A stretch of 64,000 nt of DNA from Xiphophorus maculatus (lineage: Eukaryota > Chordata > Actinopteri > Cyprinodontiformes > Poeciliidae), in contig NC_036444.1 in NCBI RefSeq assembly GCF_002775205.1, positions 4,196,501 through 4,260,500 on the forward strand, given 5' to 3'. A model generated the notes under the pieces. That model did not search any database. It was not told the DNA's origin and saw nothing but the letters and a program-made list of their open reading frames with translations. Below, one piece after another: positions 11,861 to 25,215 of this stretch; the first letter of the stretch is position 1; each line of letters starts with the position of its first letter. A program made the position numbers and the translations under genes.

Positions 11861-12099
11861 TGCTCTCTGGGTTTGTTGTACTTCATGTCAGATGGATTTC
11901 AGAATGACATATTCGCTCTCTGTGGTGGTGAAACCTGTAAGCTCCGCTGTTACGGGCATGTCTATGTTGTAAAGTTAAACTATCATGAGCTTCATTATTT
12001 GGGTATAAAGTGCCCGGTCACTAGCCCCGCCCCCCGGCCCGACTCTGACTTGTTTGCTAAAGCTACAGGTCACAGAAGGGCGACTCTGTAACTGATTGG

Positions 12100-12540
12100 A
12101 TCTTTTCAAATGTGACCTGAGTTTATACTTTAAGGTCGCATTCATCCGACCTGAACGTCATTGATACTCAACAAACGTCACTGTTCTGCGTCCTGATACG
12201 AGCAAGTGAGAAGAAAAACAACAAACATGGCGGAATGAGGATTAAGCTATTAATGTGCTGGTTCCGGTCGGACAACAACTCCAGCATTGTAAGATATGCT
12301 AAACCATTAGCATCCATGATTACTTCCGCAAACACAGAACTTCTTCTTCCTCTTTTTTGTTTATGGCGGTTGGTAAAACACTGAGCACGCTCTCTACGTG
12401 TGACGTTATTGCGCCCTCTACTGCGCATGCGGGATACTTTCAGGTCGTTTGCAGTTCACACTGATCACCTTCGAGTAGCAGAAATTTGGAACGACCACGC
12501 CAAAAAATTATATTAACACCAAAAATAAAAAATGTGATTT
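12100..12540. other. Intergenic, unassigned possible repeat
   Basis: Contains ctgcgcatgcg and gcgccctctactgcgc words and a lattcaca-like edge typical of fish DNA elements, but I could not find a second copy or clear ends. Confidence 0.2.
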
Positions 12541-12921
12541 GCTTACTAACGCCTGCAGTGTGAATGTAGCAAAGCTCAACGTAGATCCCAGACTTCCAGG
12601 TGGAGGTAGGACCCACATTCCCGACCTTCCCAAATCCAATTTCTCTCCCTTCAGGACAAACTCCGATGCGTTTACAGACCCTCTGGAAATGCCAGATTCA
12701 ACAAACATGTTGGGCTTGTGAGAGAGCAGCTGTGCAGCATATGTCCTCAGCAGTTTGTTTGGCTTTTAGGCCGCGGAAGAAGAGAGTGAGTTTGTGTGGA
12801 GACAAACCGAACACGGTTCTTCAAGGGGATGTGTGACGTCGCTCCACTTCCGGCTGGATTAAGTGTTAAAGTCAGGGTGGTCCCGATCCGAGGGTGGTAA
12901 TCCTGCCGCCGCGTACAAGCC

Positions 12922-14850
<1,929 letters not shown>

Positions 14851-15693
14851 TTTAAAGCTGCAGTAACGTTTACAAAATATTGTTTTTTTTTTCCATATTT
14901 GCTAAAATGTTCACAATGTTGTGATACATAATGAGACAGATAAACTGTGAAAATATCAAGCTCCTCCATTTTCTGAAGAAAAGCACCGCTCCTGATCTAG
15001 AACAACCAATCAGGGCCAGGAGGCGGGTCTTAGCGCTGACAATCAACTTTGTGTACCTTGTGCTAAACGTATTGATGCCGAAGAAACAATTTACTGTTCC
15101 AGGTCTATCATCACTAACTAGCAGTTAGTGCAGCAGTGGTGTAGCAAGAATCAAGGGGGAGTTTGTGAGCAGCACATACATGAGAGTGACTGACAGCGGT
15201 AAGGCCCTCCTTCTGTCTCCCACTCACATCGTTGAGTGAGTGGGAGAACTGGAAGAGTTCACCCACTCAATCTTTTTTTCACAGATTATAGGGAATGAAA
15301 TCTGAAGCTATCAGGCAGACGTGTTAAACTTATAAATGATTTTTCAGCAACAGGAGCTTCTTTTAGGACAATGATTCACCGTGTCGCCACAGGTTTTTTT
15401 TAAAACAGATAATCTGTGGAAAAGATTGATCTCCTTCTCTTCCTCCATGAGCTGCTATTGCCGTCTGAAGAAATGCACCAAAAACAACCAATCAGAGGCA
15501 GGAGGCGGGTCCAAGTGGATGATTCTCAGCGCTAAGACTCGCCTCCCGGCTCTGATTGGTTGAGCCAGGCAGAGGAGCTCAATTTTTTCACAGATCATCT
15601 GTGTCATATTATAGTGTCAAGACATAGTGACAGCTTCAACAAATAAAAAAAAAATTACATATATTTATATAAAAGTTACATATTACAGCTTTA
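14851..15693. mobile_element. Fold-back element with TTAAAGCTG ends
   Basis: Left end ttaaagctgcagtaac and right end gttacatattacagctttaa are inverted repeats. Two internal segments, around 15000-15035 and 15485-15520, share accaatcagggccaggaggc-type sequence, suggesting an internal duplication or two related units. No ORF. A truncated family A copy abuts the right end. Confidence 0.6.
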
Positions 15694-15903
15694 ATACTGA
15701 TTGAAAAGTATTGGTTCCACTGGCTGGATTATTTCCACTTATGGGGAAAATATCTTGTTATAAATGAAATGGTCTGCCAGTAGAACTAATATTTTATTTA
15801 TATAAATATGCAGGAATTATTTACTTAAAGCAAGCTCCTATATCTTATTTCCACTAGAAATTAGACCAAAAATACTTGGAAAGACTTCATGTTTTATAGT
15901 GGA
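15692..15903. mobile_element. Fold-back MITE family A, partial copy
   Basis: Carries the central and right-arm words ttggttccactggctggatt, ttacttaaagcaagctccta and agaccaaaaatacttggaaa, but lacks the left terminus. Confidence 0.7.
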
Positions 15904-16207
15904 GTCCATTTCTCAGGTTTTTGAGGATGAATTGAAGCTGAAAAACAATATTAACTATATTAGGATGAAGTACATTTAGGACGGTCAGAAGAGGCTCTGA
16001 TGATATTTCATAGGATCCAGTAAAGCGTCCGGTGCTGGCCGACCGTCGGCTCAGTTTGTTTCCCCTCACAACAAGTAAATCTGACAGGATTTCCTCACCG
16101 TCTGAGGCGTTTCCACAGGAGGATCTGTTACCGTTCAAACACAAACCAACAGTTATTAATAATCCGCTCCATTACAGGAGACTCAGGGATCACTGGAGGA
16201 TGGAGAG

Positions 16208-16440
16208 TCCTCTCCTCTCCTCTCCTCTCCTCTCCTCTCCTCTCCTCTCCTCTCCTCTCCTCTCCTCTCCTCTCCTCTCCTCTCCTCTCCTCTCCTCTCC
16301 TCTCCTCTCCTCTCCTCTCCTCTCCTCTCCTCTCCTCTCCTCTCCTCTCCTCTCCTCTCCTCTCCTCTCCTCTCCTCTCCTCTCCTCTCCTCTCCTCTCC
16401 TCTCCTCTCCTCCCCTCCCCTCCTCTCCTCCTCTCCTCCT
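16208..16440. repeat. (TCTCC)n pentanucleotide microsatellite
   Basis: About 200 bp of unbroken TCTCC units (around 40 copies) to about 16410, then 30 bp of degraded units. It is a pure polypyrimidine/polypurine tract and could form triplex DNA. Ser/Leu/Pro frames on + and Arg/Glu/Gly frames on - are artefacts. Such a pure array is likely length-polymorphic. Confidence 0.97.
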
Positions 16441-17822
16441 TCATAATGTTTTATTTACACATCTGCCCAAGGAATCCTATACACAGGAAATGCTTGTGAT
16501 TGTGAGGGAAGTTTATTTATTTCAAACAAACATTCCTGATTTGCTCAGCGTTGGCCTCGCAGCTCCTCTGTGGAGCGTGGGTCTATATTTAGACATGATG
16601 GCGATGCGGCGCTCTGATTTCATGCAGGTGACAAGTCGGAGGATGGAAACTTAATGGAGCCTCGCTTGTTGTTTTAAGGTTTTATTGTAACAATGTTGAC
16701 TTTTTCTCTCATTTTATCAGCCTGTCACATCAATGTTGAGAAGTTTGACTCATTCTAGGCCTTCTCAGTTGCTTCTTCTGCAGGATTTAGGTGAGGTGGA
16801 GGGCTGGACTTTGACTAGGCCATAATTTTCAGCTGTTTGGATTCGGGCTCTATTGATTTGACCAGGAGTCTGCAATCTGAGGTTCCAGAGTTACGTTATG
16901 TCCTCCAAACCGATTGTTCATAAAACCTGAGAAGTATTTTTAAACATAACAAGAAAAAGCAAAAGTTTTTACGTGTTTTTTATGTTTTTTAAATGTTTTA
17001 TTTGCATAGAATCTCCATAGCAATAATGACATATTTCTCCATTTCTAATGTGACTTTAATTTTTCAGTTTTTTTGGTCATTTTAATTTTGTTTTTCTGCA
17101 TATTTTCTATGTTTTTAAATGTTACATTTGCATAAAATCTCATTAGGAACTAAAGACATCTTTCTTCACTTTAAATACATCTGGACTGTTTCATCCAAGA
17201 AAATAATTTGATTGTCTTCTTGTAAAGGTTTGACATTTAACTTTGTTTTAAAACGTAACATTTCATATAAACATCTAGTACTAGTGCAATAAAACATAAT
17301 TTATGCAGCAGATGTTCATAAAACTTAATTAATGCCGATCATAAGGGGTAGAAAATGGCTGCTTCGGTCGCTGCAGTGGCAGTTTAATAATCGGGGATGT
17401 GGCAGCATAAACCGGACAGTTTGGGTTCAAAACAATTATAAAATCTGAAGTTTTGTTTTGCTTAGTTCGTTTAGTTAAATTCTAAATTTGTTTGTTTGTA
17501 CAGTGTAAAAAACCAATTGCAGCAAATTGGATTCACTTTCATTATCAGTAATTTTCTCTTTATTCCTCTTGTTGCTTCCTGCTCTGATCCTTCGTTTGAT
17601 TTATTTTAGGATTCCTGCAGCATGTTGTCTGCAAAAACAAAAAGCTGACATCATGATCTGCTGCGGATCGAGCAATAAAGGTGCTAAAAGATGCATCCAG
17701 GGAACAAAGTTTTTTTTTCCTGCAAAATATTTTAACATGTATTTGTAGCGTTTTTGACACTCGAAAACAGCAGAAACATCCTGGTTCAGTTCTGCCTCCA
17801 TCAGCAGGGTGACGCACAAACA
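16441..17822. other. Intergenic
   Basis: 16500-16670 and 17335-17430 are balanced, repeat-free stretches without ORFs; the rest is AT-rich. No gene signal. Confidence 0.35.
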
Positions 17823-18395
17823 CACTGCAAAAATCTTACAAAGTATTTTTGATCTTCTAGTGCAAATATCTTAGTACACTGGAAATAATACAGAAAGCTA
17901 ACACTTTATTTGAAGGGGTGTGGATAAGAGACATGAACCCTGTCATTAACACGTAGGAGTTTTTATTCATGTTTATGACTGTTGCCATGACGTGTCATTC
18001 TGTAATTAATGACACGTTTAATGGACTTTCAATGCAACTGTTATGTCAGTCTTATTCAAACATCCCTTCAAATAAAGTCTTACAGAAAAAATAACTTGTT
18101 GGTAACTTTTCAGGAAAATAAGAGTTTGTTTTAAGTCAATAATTCCTTCATATTGATTAAAGCAGTTCTAGTTCCCCTGGCAGATTAATCAATTAGTACA
18201 AGACATTTTTCCCATGTTATAAGTGGAATAATAGTGCAACTAACACTTTTTTTCTTCAATATTAACTTATTGACTTAAAATAAGCTCCTATCTTGTTGAA
18301 AAGTTACTTGTAAGTTACTTTTGTCTTATTTGAAGACATTTTCCGTAAAGAAACTCGACCCAAAATGCTTGGTAAGATTGTGTGTTTTTGCAGTG
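17823..18395. mobile_element. Fold-back MITE family A, interrupted by a second element
   Basis: Left terminus cactgcaaaaatctt and right terminus tgtgtttttgcagtg, with the usual arm words between them. The left arm is split at 17897-18080 by a 184-bp insertion (separate entry). Outside the insertion the copy is close to full length. Confidence 0.85.
17897..18080. mobile_element. 184-bp hAT-like MITE nested in a family A element
   Basis: Flanked by an exact 8-bp direct repeat, TACAGAAA, at 17889-17896 and 18081-18088. Ends are inverted: actttatttgaaggg at the left and cccttcaaataaagt at the right. Internally tgtcattaacacg and gtaattaatgaca are also inverted. An 8-bp duplication is typical of the hAT superfamily. 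No ORF. Confidence 0.85.
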
Positions 18396-18486
18396 CAGTG
18401 AACTAGAGTCTGCATGATATTTTCTGATTTTGTTCTGTTAAAATAAATCAATAACAGCAATGCAACAGTTTGATCTCTACCTGAAC

Positions 18487-18492
18487 TTTATT
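18487..18492 (-). terminator. foxl1: Candidate poly(A) signal of foxl1
   Basis: TTTATT on +, i.e. AATAAA on the minus strand, about 365 nt after the foxl1 stop codon. The intervening sequence has no other gene and looks like a 3' UTR. Confidence 0.55.
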
Positions 18493-18855
18493 TTTGCAAC
18501 ATTCCAACGCAGAGCTGACCAGTTCATATGTTTTGGTTACAGCGTTCAGTAAAGTTAATCCTCACATTGTTTGGCATCTCCAGGCCCTGTCGTGTTAAAT
18601 TACAACAACAAAAATGCATTTAAACGTGCTTGTCTGCAACAATAAAAAACAAGAAGTCACACATGAACAAAAACATTCAGTAATTACGCCTGCCTTTCTC
18701 CCTGTTGTTCTGCTGTATTGTTTTAATGCCGATGATGGTGATGAACGTAATGAAAATGGCGCAGATCTTGTGGTTTCTGGGTAAATACAACTTTGGTTAG
18801 CAAACTTTTACGCATCTGTGCGCAAAAATCCTTGAATGTTTTTGCCCGCTCCGCT

Positions 18856-19773
18856 TCAGTGGAAGCGCAGCGCTGAGTCCGAGCAGGTGAGAGACAGGTA
18901 GGAGCAGAAGGGGAGTCCCACCTGGACCAGGTGATGGGGATGCGCACTGATGAGCGGGGGGGCGCAGAGACTCTCCGCTGAAACGTCCAGGACGCGGCCG
19001 CGCGCTTCGTCTTGATTTTTGGATAAGATGCTCTCGATGGTGAACCCTTTGGACCTGTCCGTTCTCTGCTCGTTCGCTCTCGGTGTTTGCTGTGCTGCAG
19101 CGAGCAGGTTGGCGCGCTGAGCCGATCCTGGATCAGCGTGGGGTTCCGTGGAAATATGCGCTTTTTGTCTCTGTGCAACTGGATTCTGCTGGGCGAACTT
19201 TAAAAGAACCGGTTCTGTGTTCGGCTCTTTATTTGGCGCCGGTGCTGTCCCCCAATCAGAGTTCAGCGTTTCCCTGGACGACACGGCGACTTTTGCGCGT
19301 CTCGATCCAGGATCTTTGGAGTCTGGCGCGTCCTGCTGGCTCTTGGCCCTCCTCTTCCTGCGGCGGTAGTTTCCGTTTTCAAACATATCCAAACAGCTGG
19401 AGTCCAGGGTCCAGTAGCTGCCCTTTCCCGGTCGGCCCTTCTCTCTGGGCAGCTTGATGAAGCAGTCGTTCAGCGACAGGTTGTGCCGGATGGAGTTCTG
19501 CCAGCCCTGCTTGTTGTCCTGGTAGAAAGGGAACCGATCCATGATGAACTGGTAGATGCCGCTGAGCGTGGCGCGCTGCCCGGGCGCGCTCCTGATGGCC
19601 ATGGCGATGAGCGCGATGTAGCTGTAAGGAGGCTTCTGGGGGGGCTCCTGGGACCCCGGAACTAGGCTCAATGTGCTGTCCCCTCCGTACAGGTAGATCA
19701 GCGGGGTTCCGGAGAGGCTCAGAGCCGAGGAGGAGACAGCGAGCGGCGGCAGGCGGCCGGGGAACAGAGCCAT
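18856..19773 (-). CDS. foxl1: Forkhead box L1 transcription factor, single exon, complete
   Basis: Intronless reading frame of 305 codons. The forkhead DNA-binding domain spans about residues 46-142, with [13 protein letters not shown], the recognition helix [15 protein letters not shown] and wing 2 with [20 protein letters not shown] followed by a basic RRRKRRAK tail. The N-terminus keeps the FOXL1-type LIYLYG motif. Two short C-terminal motifs support FOXL1 over other FOX classes: [14 protein letters not shown] (about 240-254, like the SFSIDSIL motif) and the terminal [10 protein letters not shown]...ALRFH. Known role in mammals: nuclear regulator in gut and other mesenchyme downstream of Hedgehog signalling. 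Intron absence and length are normal for the family. The start is the first ATG with the family's N-terminus. FOXF1 and FOXC2, its usual mammalian neighbours, are not in the window. Confidence 0.95.
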   Translation of the reverse strand: MALFPGRLPPLAVSSSALSLSGTPLIYLYGGDSTLSLVPGSQEPPQKPPYSYIALIAMAIRSAPGQRATLSGIYQFIMDRFPFYQDNKQGWQNSIRHNLSLNDCFIKLPREKGRPGKGSYWTLDSSCLDMFENGNYRRRKRRAKSQQDAPDSKDPGSRRAKVAVSSRETLNSDWGTAPAPNKEPNTEPVLLKFAQQNPVAQRQKAHISTEPHADPGSAQRANLLAAAQQTPRANEQRTDRSKGFTIESILSKNQDEARGRVLDVSAESLCAPPLISAHPHHLVQVGLPFCSYLSLTCSDSALRFH

Positions 19774-20230
19774 GAGGGGAGCCTCTGCTTCACCGACTGA
19801 CTCCTCACACTCATGGGGCCCCAGAAAACTGTCCAGAGCTGTTGGAGGTTTGTTGCGTTATGTTGACACTGAAATGGGAAATAAACTGTCCATCAGTGCC
19901 GGTCTGTGTTCCCAGCCCACCCACATTCATTCAAATTTCACCGAACACCCCCCTCTCCACTCCTCCTCCCTCTTCTTCTTCCTCCGGCCCGCAGCCAATG
20001 AGGGGCCCGCTCATTCCCCTCATATGTTTACAGAATTAGTGCTTGATAAGTCTGCCCACCCAGGCCGAATCAAGCTGTGTTTATTTGGACAAATTTCCGG
20101 GCAGCATTTCCAGAAACGCGCTGATGTGCTGTTTGAAATCTGCAGGTCCAGCCCTGCTCAGAGATCTGCCGCTCCACAGAGGGAGGACAAGCAAACCGGG
20201 AGGGGGTCACAGAACTAAAAACAAAAAGTA
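19774..20230 (-). promoter_or_regulatory. foxl1: foxl1 5' UTR and proximal promoter region
   Basis: Upstream of the foxl1 start the sequence is GC-richer and repeat-free. It holds a CCAAT box at 19995-19999 and a forkhead-type TGTTTAC at 20025-20031, about 220-260 bp before the ATG. No clear TATA box. Promoter activity is inferred from position and these motifs only. Confidence 0.45.
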
Positions 20231-20348
20231 AATGACTTCCAACAGTTTCTCTTCACTTATTTATGAGCCTCGTAATAAAATCCTGACGCGCAGGAATTAA
20301 CTTCTGTATTAATTCCGAGCAAAAGTGAGCAAAAGTGACAGGGCTCTG

Positions 20349-20675
20349 CACTGCAAAAACACACAATCTCACCAAGTAATTTATTCTAGTGCAAATATTT
20401 TATTAGACTTGAAATGAGACAAAACTAACTTAAAAGAAACTTTTTAGCGTGATAGGAGGTTGTTTTAGGTCAATAATTCCTTAATACTCATTTTAAATAA
20501 TACTAGCTCCACTAACAAATTATTTCATGAGAAAAACCGTTGAGCGAAAAAACTCTACTTTTTCATCAATATTAAGTAATTATTTACTTAAACAAGATAT
20601 ATTAGTTTTCTCTTAAATCAAGTGTACTTAGACCAGGCCAAAAATATTTGGGAAGATTGTTTGCTTCTGCAATAC
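20349..20675. mobile_element. Fold-back MITE family A copy
   Basis: Left terminus cactgcaaaaacacacaatc, both arms recognisable (ataggaggttgttttaggtc-like centre; agaccaggccaaaaatattt at the right), right terminus eroded to gcttctgcaatac. Confidence 0.8.
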
Positions 20676-20704
20676 TCAATTTACTCTGAGTTTTTCATAA
20701 TTGC

Positions 20705-20865
20705 TCTTCATGGAGGCCTTAGTCCTCCACGCGGACGTCGCGGATTCGACTCCCGGTCCCGGCGACCCTTACCACATGTCTTTCCTGTCTGACTACTGTC
20801 GCAAAAAAAAATATGAGCCACTAGCGCCGCAAAAACTCTTCGGAGAAAAAAATGGAAAATAATAA
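20705..20865 (+). repeat. tRNA-derived SINE, second copy
   Basis: Carries a B-box-like GGATTCGACTCCC and the same body as the copy at 4190-4385 (accacatgtctttcctgtct, gagccactagcgcc) and an A-rich tail. The 5' tRNA-like head differs from the first copy (ggaggccttagtcctccacg), so the two may come from different subfamilies. Confidence 0.7.
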
Positions 20866-20984
20866 TAATTGTTCTTCATAATTTGGGCTACAAATACAAA
20901 AGAACCAACTGGTCTTTGTAATTGGATAAGACAACAAATGTGTTTTTTTGTTCTTTTTATAGAGTAATTGTATTCAGGATATCT

Positions 20985-21310
20985 GCAGGTTACAGCAAGT
21001 CAAATTCAGGAACTTTAAAAATCTTTTTAATGACATTTTGATTTAAGTTTAAGACAAACTAATAAATAAAGGTAATGGTTGTGGGATTTTGCTAGCTAGT
21101 TAGCAGCTAGTTACCGGTAGCACGTCGAGAGCAACGTCTGCGGGTGGCTCAAACTTTTGCCTGACAGAAAAGCCAAGTGAGTAAATTAAATAAATAGAAT
21201 ATACAATATTAAATGGTCAACAAATATGTAAGGCACATTTATTAATAATAAAAAAGAATTTAAGAAATTTTAAGGCCTGAATTTTAGACACCTGAATTTA
21301 AGACACCCTA
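20985..21310 (-). repeat. Dispersed repeat family M, copy 1
   Basis: Matches the inverted sequence of 35875-36330 in an aars1 intron: gaaattttaaggcctgaatt, gacacctgaatttaagacac and cttttgcctgacagaaaagc all recur in complement there. Part of the same element is at 50590-50790. It contains a short gctagctagttagcagctag stretch. Confidence 0.6.
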
Positions 21311-22502
21311 ACCCTGGAAGTGCATATACATTGAAAGGGACTAAAAGTGCCTATAATATTATTCTTGATAAATTTTTTTAGCAATTACCGTAGGTTGGAA
21401 ACTGAGCTTCCTCCCATCTTCATAATTTCTCTGCAAATTTTAGCATTGTAGAATGACATGTATCCATCCTCTTTTTGCAAAAGTTTTGGACTTTTCTTTG
21501 TTTCAAAACAGAAAAAAACATGACAGAGGTTTAAAAATAAATTTCATAAAGTGCATAAAAAATAAAAATTGTTGTTTCTTCAAAAGATCAGATAGCTTTT
21601 GTGGTTCTAAATAAGTTCTATTCAGCCGGAGTGAAGGCAATAATGGCTGTTAACGTGTTTAACTGGAGTGTGCTTTATATTGGGGATCAAAAAACTGTCA
21701 AAAATAAAAAGAAACTGCTGTTATTGTTTGTTTATAGCAAAACATTCCAACTAAGAGCTAAGATGTAAAAAATAAATGGTGGAAAAGTCATATTCAACTC
21801 AGTGTTCAGATAATTGTGTGGATATTTCTGTGTCAAAAGAAAATATTCGGATCCAAAGTTTGAATTTTCCGGAGTTGCTGCAGAGGTGGATTTCCTTACA
21901 AGGACAACAGAGTCGGTGTATTATTTGGAGATGGGAGCATGATGCTTTATATTCTGTATTTTCCTGTTTATAGGTCAGAGGAGGATTATAACAACTTCCC
22001 AAGTGGGCCCAGCTGTGCCCTGCTTACATTAGGGATTCAGAGCTTTTTGGTGAATAAACTCTGAAGTTTGCTCTGTTTCTCTCTCAGCAGACGGTGATTC
22101 ATTAGACAATTAAACTAAACTAACATGCAAGGATGAGATGAGAGCTGAAGAATTCAGGATCTGACATTTTAATCCTTCACAACACATTTAAGATCCATAA
22201 AGAGACACTGAGTGACTTTTTGCAGGTTCTGGAAATTACCAGTTGCTTTCTGGAGTTTACGGATTCCATAAAGTAAACTTTACGTTGTGAAGTTACCAGT
22301 AGATTCCAGGAAAATATCCAGTAAGTTCTGGAAGGTTCTACATTACAAGTCACAATTTAGTAAAGCTGGTCTCTGAATGAACCCTGTAGGTTTTGGGAAA
22401 GTACCTATAAGTTGCAGGTTAAGTTCTGGAAAAAATCTGGAATATATCTGCGAGAAAGCAACAATTTCCAGGAATATCTATTATTTTATGTTTGCACCAC
22501 TA
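21311..22502. other. Intergenic between foxl1 and exosc6
   Basis: AT-rich, with repeated agttctggaa/gttaccagt words at 22225-22450 suggesting a decayed tandem repeat. No coding signal. Confidence 0.35.
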
Positions 22503-22790
22503 CACTGTGAAAACACAAAATCTTACCAGGTATTTTTAGCTAGTTTCAAGTGCAAATATTGTAGTATACTTGAAATAAGACAAAACTAACTTAAAAGTAA
22601 CTTTTCACCAAGATACAGGAGCTTTGTTTAGGTCAGTAGTTCCTTAGCTACTTATGAATATCTATATATACCGGTACTAGTGGAACTAGTACCGGTAATA
22701 AGAAATAATAAGAAATAATCTTATTATTCCCACGTTACATGGGAACATTTACATTGTTCCCATGTAAATGAAAAAAACCTGCCAGATTAA
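22503..22790. mobile_element. Fold-back MITE family A, rearranged copy
   Basis: Left arm from cactgtgaaaacacaaaatc is clear; the centre is replaced by short palindromes (accggtactagtggaactag, cccatgtaaatg/catgggaac). Confidence 0.7.
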
Positions 22791-22984
22791 CTGGTACTTT
22801 TTACTTGAACTAAAACTCAAAAAGACTTTTGAGTTTCCAAGTCACAAATTATCCAACAATCACACAACTCTAGTCAGCAGGTATTTTTTTCTGCTGATCC
22901 AAAGGCTGCAGAAAGAACAGATCAAAATCATAACTCCTTCACCACCGTGCTTGATAGTCAGTATATTTTATATTCACTGTACAA

Positions 22985-23325
22985 CACTGCAAAAACACAA
23001 AATCCTACAATCAAAATCATACTCTAAAGTATTTTTGGGCTAGTTTCTAGTCCAAATATCTATATATTTCAGCAAGGTATAGGAGCTTGTTTTAAGACAA
23101 TAATTTCTTGCAGATTATTTAATTTAAGACATTTTTCCCCATATTATTAGTGAAATAATCTGCAAGTACAACTAGCACTTTTTCATCAACATTAGAGAAT
23201 TAATGCTCTTATATCTTGCTGAAAAGCTACTTGTATGTTTGTTTTGTCTCATTTGAAATGTATTAAGATATTTGAAGTAGAAACTAGACCAAAAATACTT
23301 GGCAAGATTTGGTCTTTTTGCAGTG
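22985..23325. mobile_element. Fold-back MITE family A copy
   Basis: Left terminus cactgcaaaaacacaaaatc and right terminus tttttgcagtg, about 340 bp apart. Arms match each other in inverse orientation and match the copy at 8361-8697. Lies downstream of the exosc6 poly(A) signal. Confidence 0.8.
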
Positions 23326-23407
23326 TAATAAACTCTGAATCAGGAAGCAAAGGTCCAACTAGTGTATAAAAACAGGTTTGCATGTTAAGCTATTGAGGAA
23401 TGAATAG

Positions 23408-23413
23408 TTTATT
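23408..23413 (-). terminator. exosc6: Poly(A) signal of exosc6
   Basis: AATAAA on the minus strand, about 90 nt past the exosc6 stop codon, giving a short 3' UTR. No competing hexamer lies closer. Confidence 0.7.
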
Positions 23414-23498
23414 TTTTGTAACACTGCAGATGAAAAACAAGTGATGTTAATGAACATAAAGACAGAAGAGAAGAAGAAGTGAGAGTCCAGAGTGTCTC

Positions 23499-24647
23499 TC
23501 AGCTCTCTGCTGGTGGCAGAGCCGCCCTGCGAACGGCCTTGATCAGAGCCTGCTGGATAACAGGATACAGTTTATAACATCCCTCGATGCAGGTCCGAAT
23601 CCCTGCCGTCAGCGTCTCCTCCGCCATCTCACCGTCCGACTGCAGCCCAGATACCTGGTTCAGACTGGGCAGGAACGCCACCGTCAGCCCGCCCTGCTTC
23701 TCCCCGCTGCCCGACCTCCAGCTGTTCTCTTCCGGGTACATCGGGTCGACCACGTAGGAGCCGCCATCCTGGCGCAGAGAGCAGCCCAGCACCAGGTCGT
23801 ACATCTCAATCCCGGCATCCGCCAACGCCATGGAGGCGCAGGTGACGGCGTGGGCCAGAACCGAGCCGCTGTTCTCCAGAACCATGACGTTGACCTCGAT
23901 CTGAGAGCGCGGATACTTATGGAGGCAGACGGCCGGCTGCAGGCTCTCCTGGAGCATCAGGGAGAAGTCCTTGTCCTGGCTGCCCTGGATCCAGGAGCCG
24001 CGCTCCGGGCAGGAAAACGGAGCAAAGCGCATGTCGGTGGTCAGTCTGAGACACGGAAACACAAACAAACAAACAAACAAACACACACACACACAGAGTG
24101 AGCCAAAACACACCAGCACCAGCACACCAGCACTGTTTTCAGACTGGAGTCAGAAAACAAACCACAGGGCTGGGTGATACAGCTTGAAAATAAAATCTCT
24201 GATTTAGTTTTCCATACTCAATTCAATTTAGATTTTTTAAAGTTTTTTTTCTAAAAAAAAAAAGAAATTACAAACAGAAAATATTTTCCAAAAGAGCTTT
24301 TTTTAATTTCAATCCTGCTTTCTGTGAGACGACTGAGAATAATAAACATAATTAATAAACAGCCCTTACCGTCCAGATTTCATGTCGGTCTCATCTTTCC
24401 GCTCCGTCTCCCGAGGTCCGTAAACGCAACACAGCACCTTGGTGCTTCCAGCCTCGATGTAAGCGGAACCTTTAGCTTGACTCACCAGGCCGCAGCGGAC
24501 AAACACCGGCCGCACGTCAACTTGATCCCGCTGGCGACCGTCCGCTCTGGGTCCGTGAGAAGGGAGAACCTTGGCGGGTCGGGACCAGAACAGGAGTGGA
24601 CTCTGAGACGTCTCAGGTCCGCGAACTCGCTTCGTATCGGTCGGCAT
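23499..24647 (-). CDS. exosc6: RNA exosome subunit EXOSC6 (MTR3), complete, two coding exons
   Basis: Exon 1 is 24647-24370 and exon 2 is 24045-23499 on the minus strand, with GT donor at 24369-24368 and AG acceptor before 24045; 825 nt, 274 residues plus stop, close to the human length of 272. The start [15 protein letters not shown] matches the family N-terminus; an in-frame ATG 84 nt upstream is less likely. RNase PH-like core: [54 protein letters not shown] and a C-terminal [20 protein letters not shown]. Known role: one of six RNase PH-type ring subunits of the nuclear and cytoplasmic exosome, which lacks phosphorolytic activity in animals and channels RNA to DIS3/EXOSC10. It lies divergent to aars1, as in human. 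Its intron, 24369-24046, contains an AAAC/AC microsatellite. Confidence 0.95.
24060..24096. repeat. Compound (AAAC)n(AC)n microsatellite
   Basis: Five AAAC units followed by seven to eight AC units, inside the exosc6 intron within 15 nt of its 3' splice site. On the transcribed strand this is a GTTT/GT run and forms most of the polypyrimidine-poor region upstream of the acceptor. Confidence 0.9.
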
Positions 24648-24747
24648 GACGCGCTGAAGTGAACCGCTAGACAAAACGGTCCCCGGTGAACTACAGCTAG
24701 TGGAGAAACGTTCCGGGGGCCTGTTGACCAATATTGTCTTTTTAAAC

Positions 24748-25215
24748 GTTTATGCCAATGATGTTCAAACTTTTTGCCATTAGGGCAAAAATGTTAAGTT
24801 GAGAGAACAAGAGGGAGACTTTTTTATTATTTTTTATTTTTATTAAAACAAAAATTATTTACCTTTATCTCTACAATAATGAACTAAATTGACAATATTT
24901 TAAAAAAGCAAAATAGTAAAATTTTTCAAGAAACAGTTGCTGTATTAAATAACAACTAAATATTTTCCAAAACATTTTTTTGGGGGGGGTTATATTGTTC
25001 TCGGTTTTCTTTTTTTTTTTTCCATATATTTTTGACAAACATTGCCCAATGCTTGCTGGATTTAGCAAAGTGTAATCAGTGAAAAGAGAAAAAAAAGTAA
25101 TAAAATAAAAATGCTTGCTCTTGTATAAATGTTTAATAAGATTTTGTTTGTAAAAATCTCTAATTAATCGCAAATCCACTCCGTTCTTAAATGGGCCCAA
25201 ACCAAATTATCCATG
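24748..25215. repeat. Degenerate hAT-like element, family J
   Basis: Starts near atgttcaaactttttgccat and ends near aaatgggcccaaaccaaatt. The segment ttgtaaaaatctctaattaatcgcaaat (around 25150) recurs near 62630, and the GGCC-type ends recur at 1440-1500, 6040-6100 and 62670-62745. No ORF. Confidence 0.5.

Noticed and set aside
16032-16499. 155-codon Leu/Ser/Pro frame and the opposing Arg/Glu/Gly frame
   Set aside because: Both are read through the TCTCC array; period 5 keeps all frames open.
18723-19178. 151-codon minus-strand frame overlapping the 3' part of foxl1
   Set aside because: Shadow frame of the GC-rich foxl1 coding region; no similarity to any protein I know.
24648-24731. In-frame 28-residue N-terminal extension of exosc6
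   Set aside because: The family N-terminus starts at [12 protein letters not shown]; the upstream stretch shows no similarity and is most likely 5' UTR.
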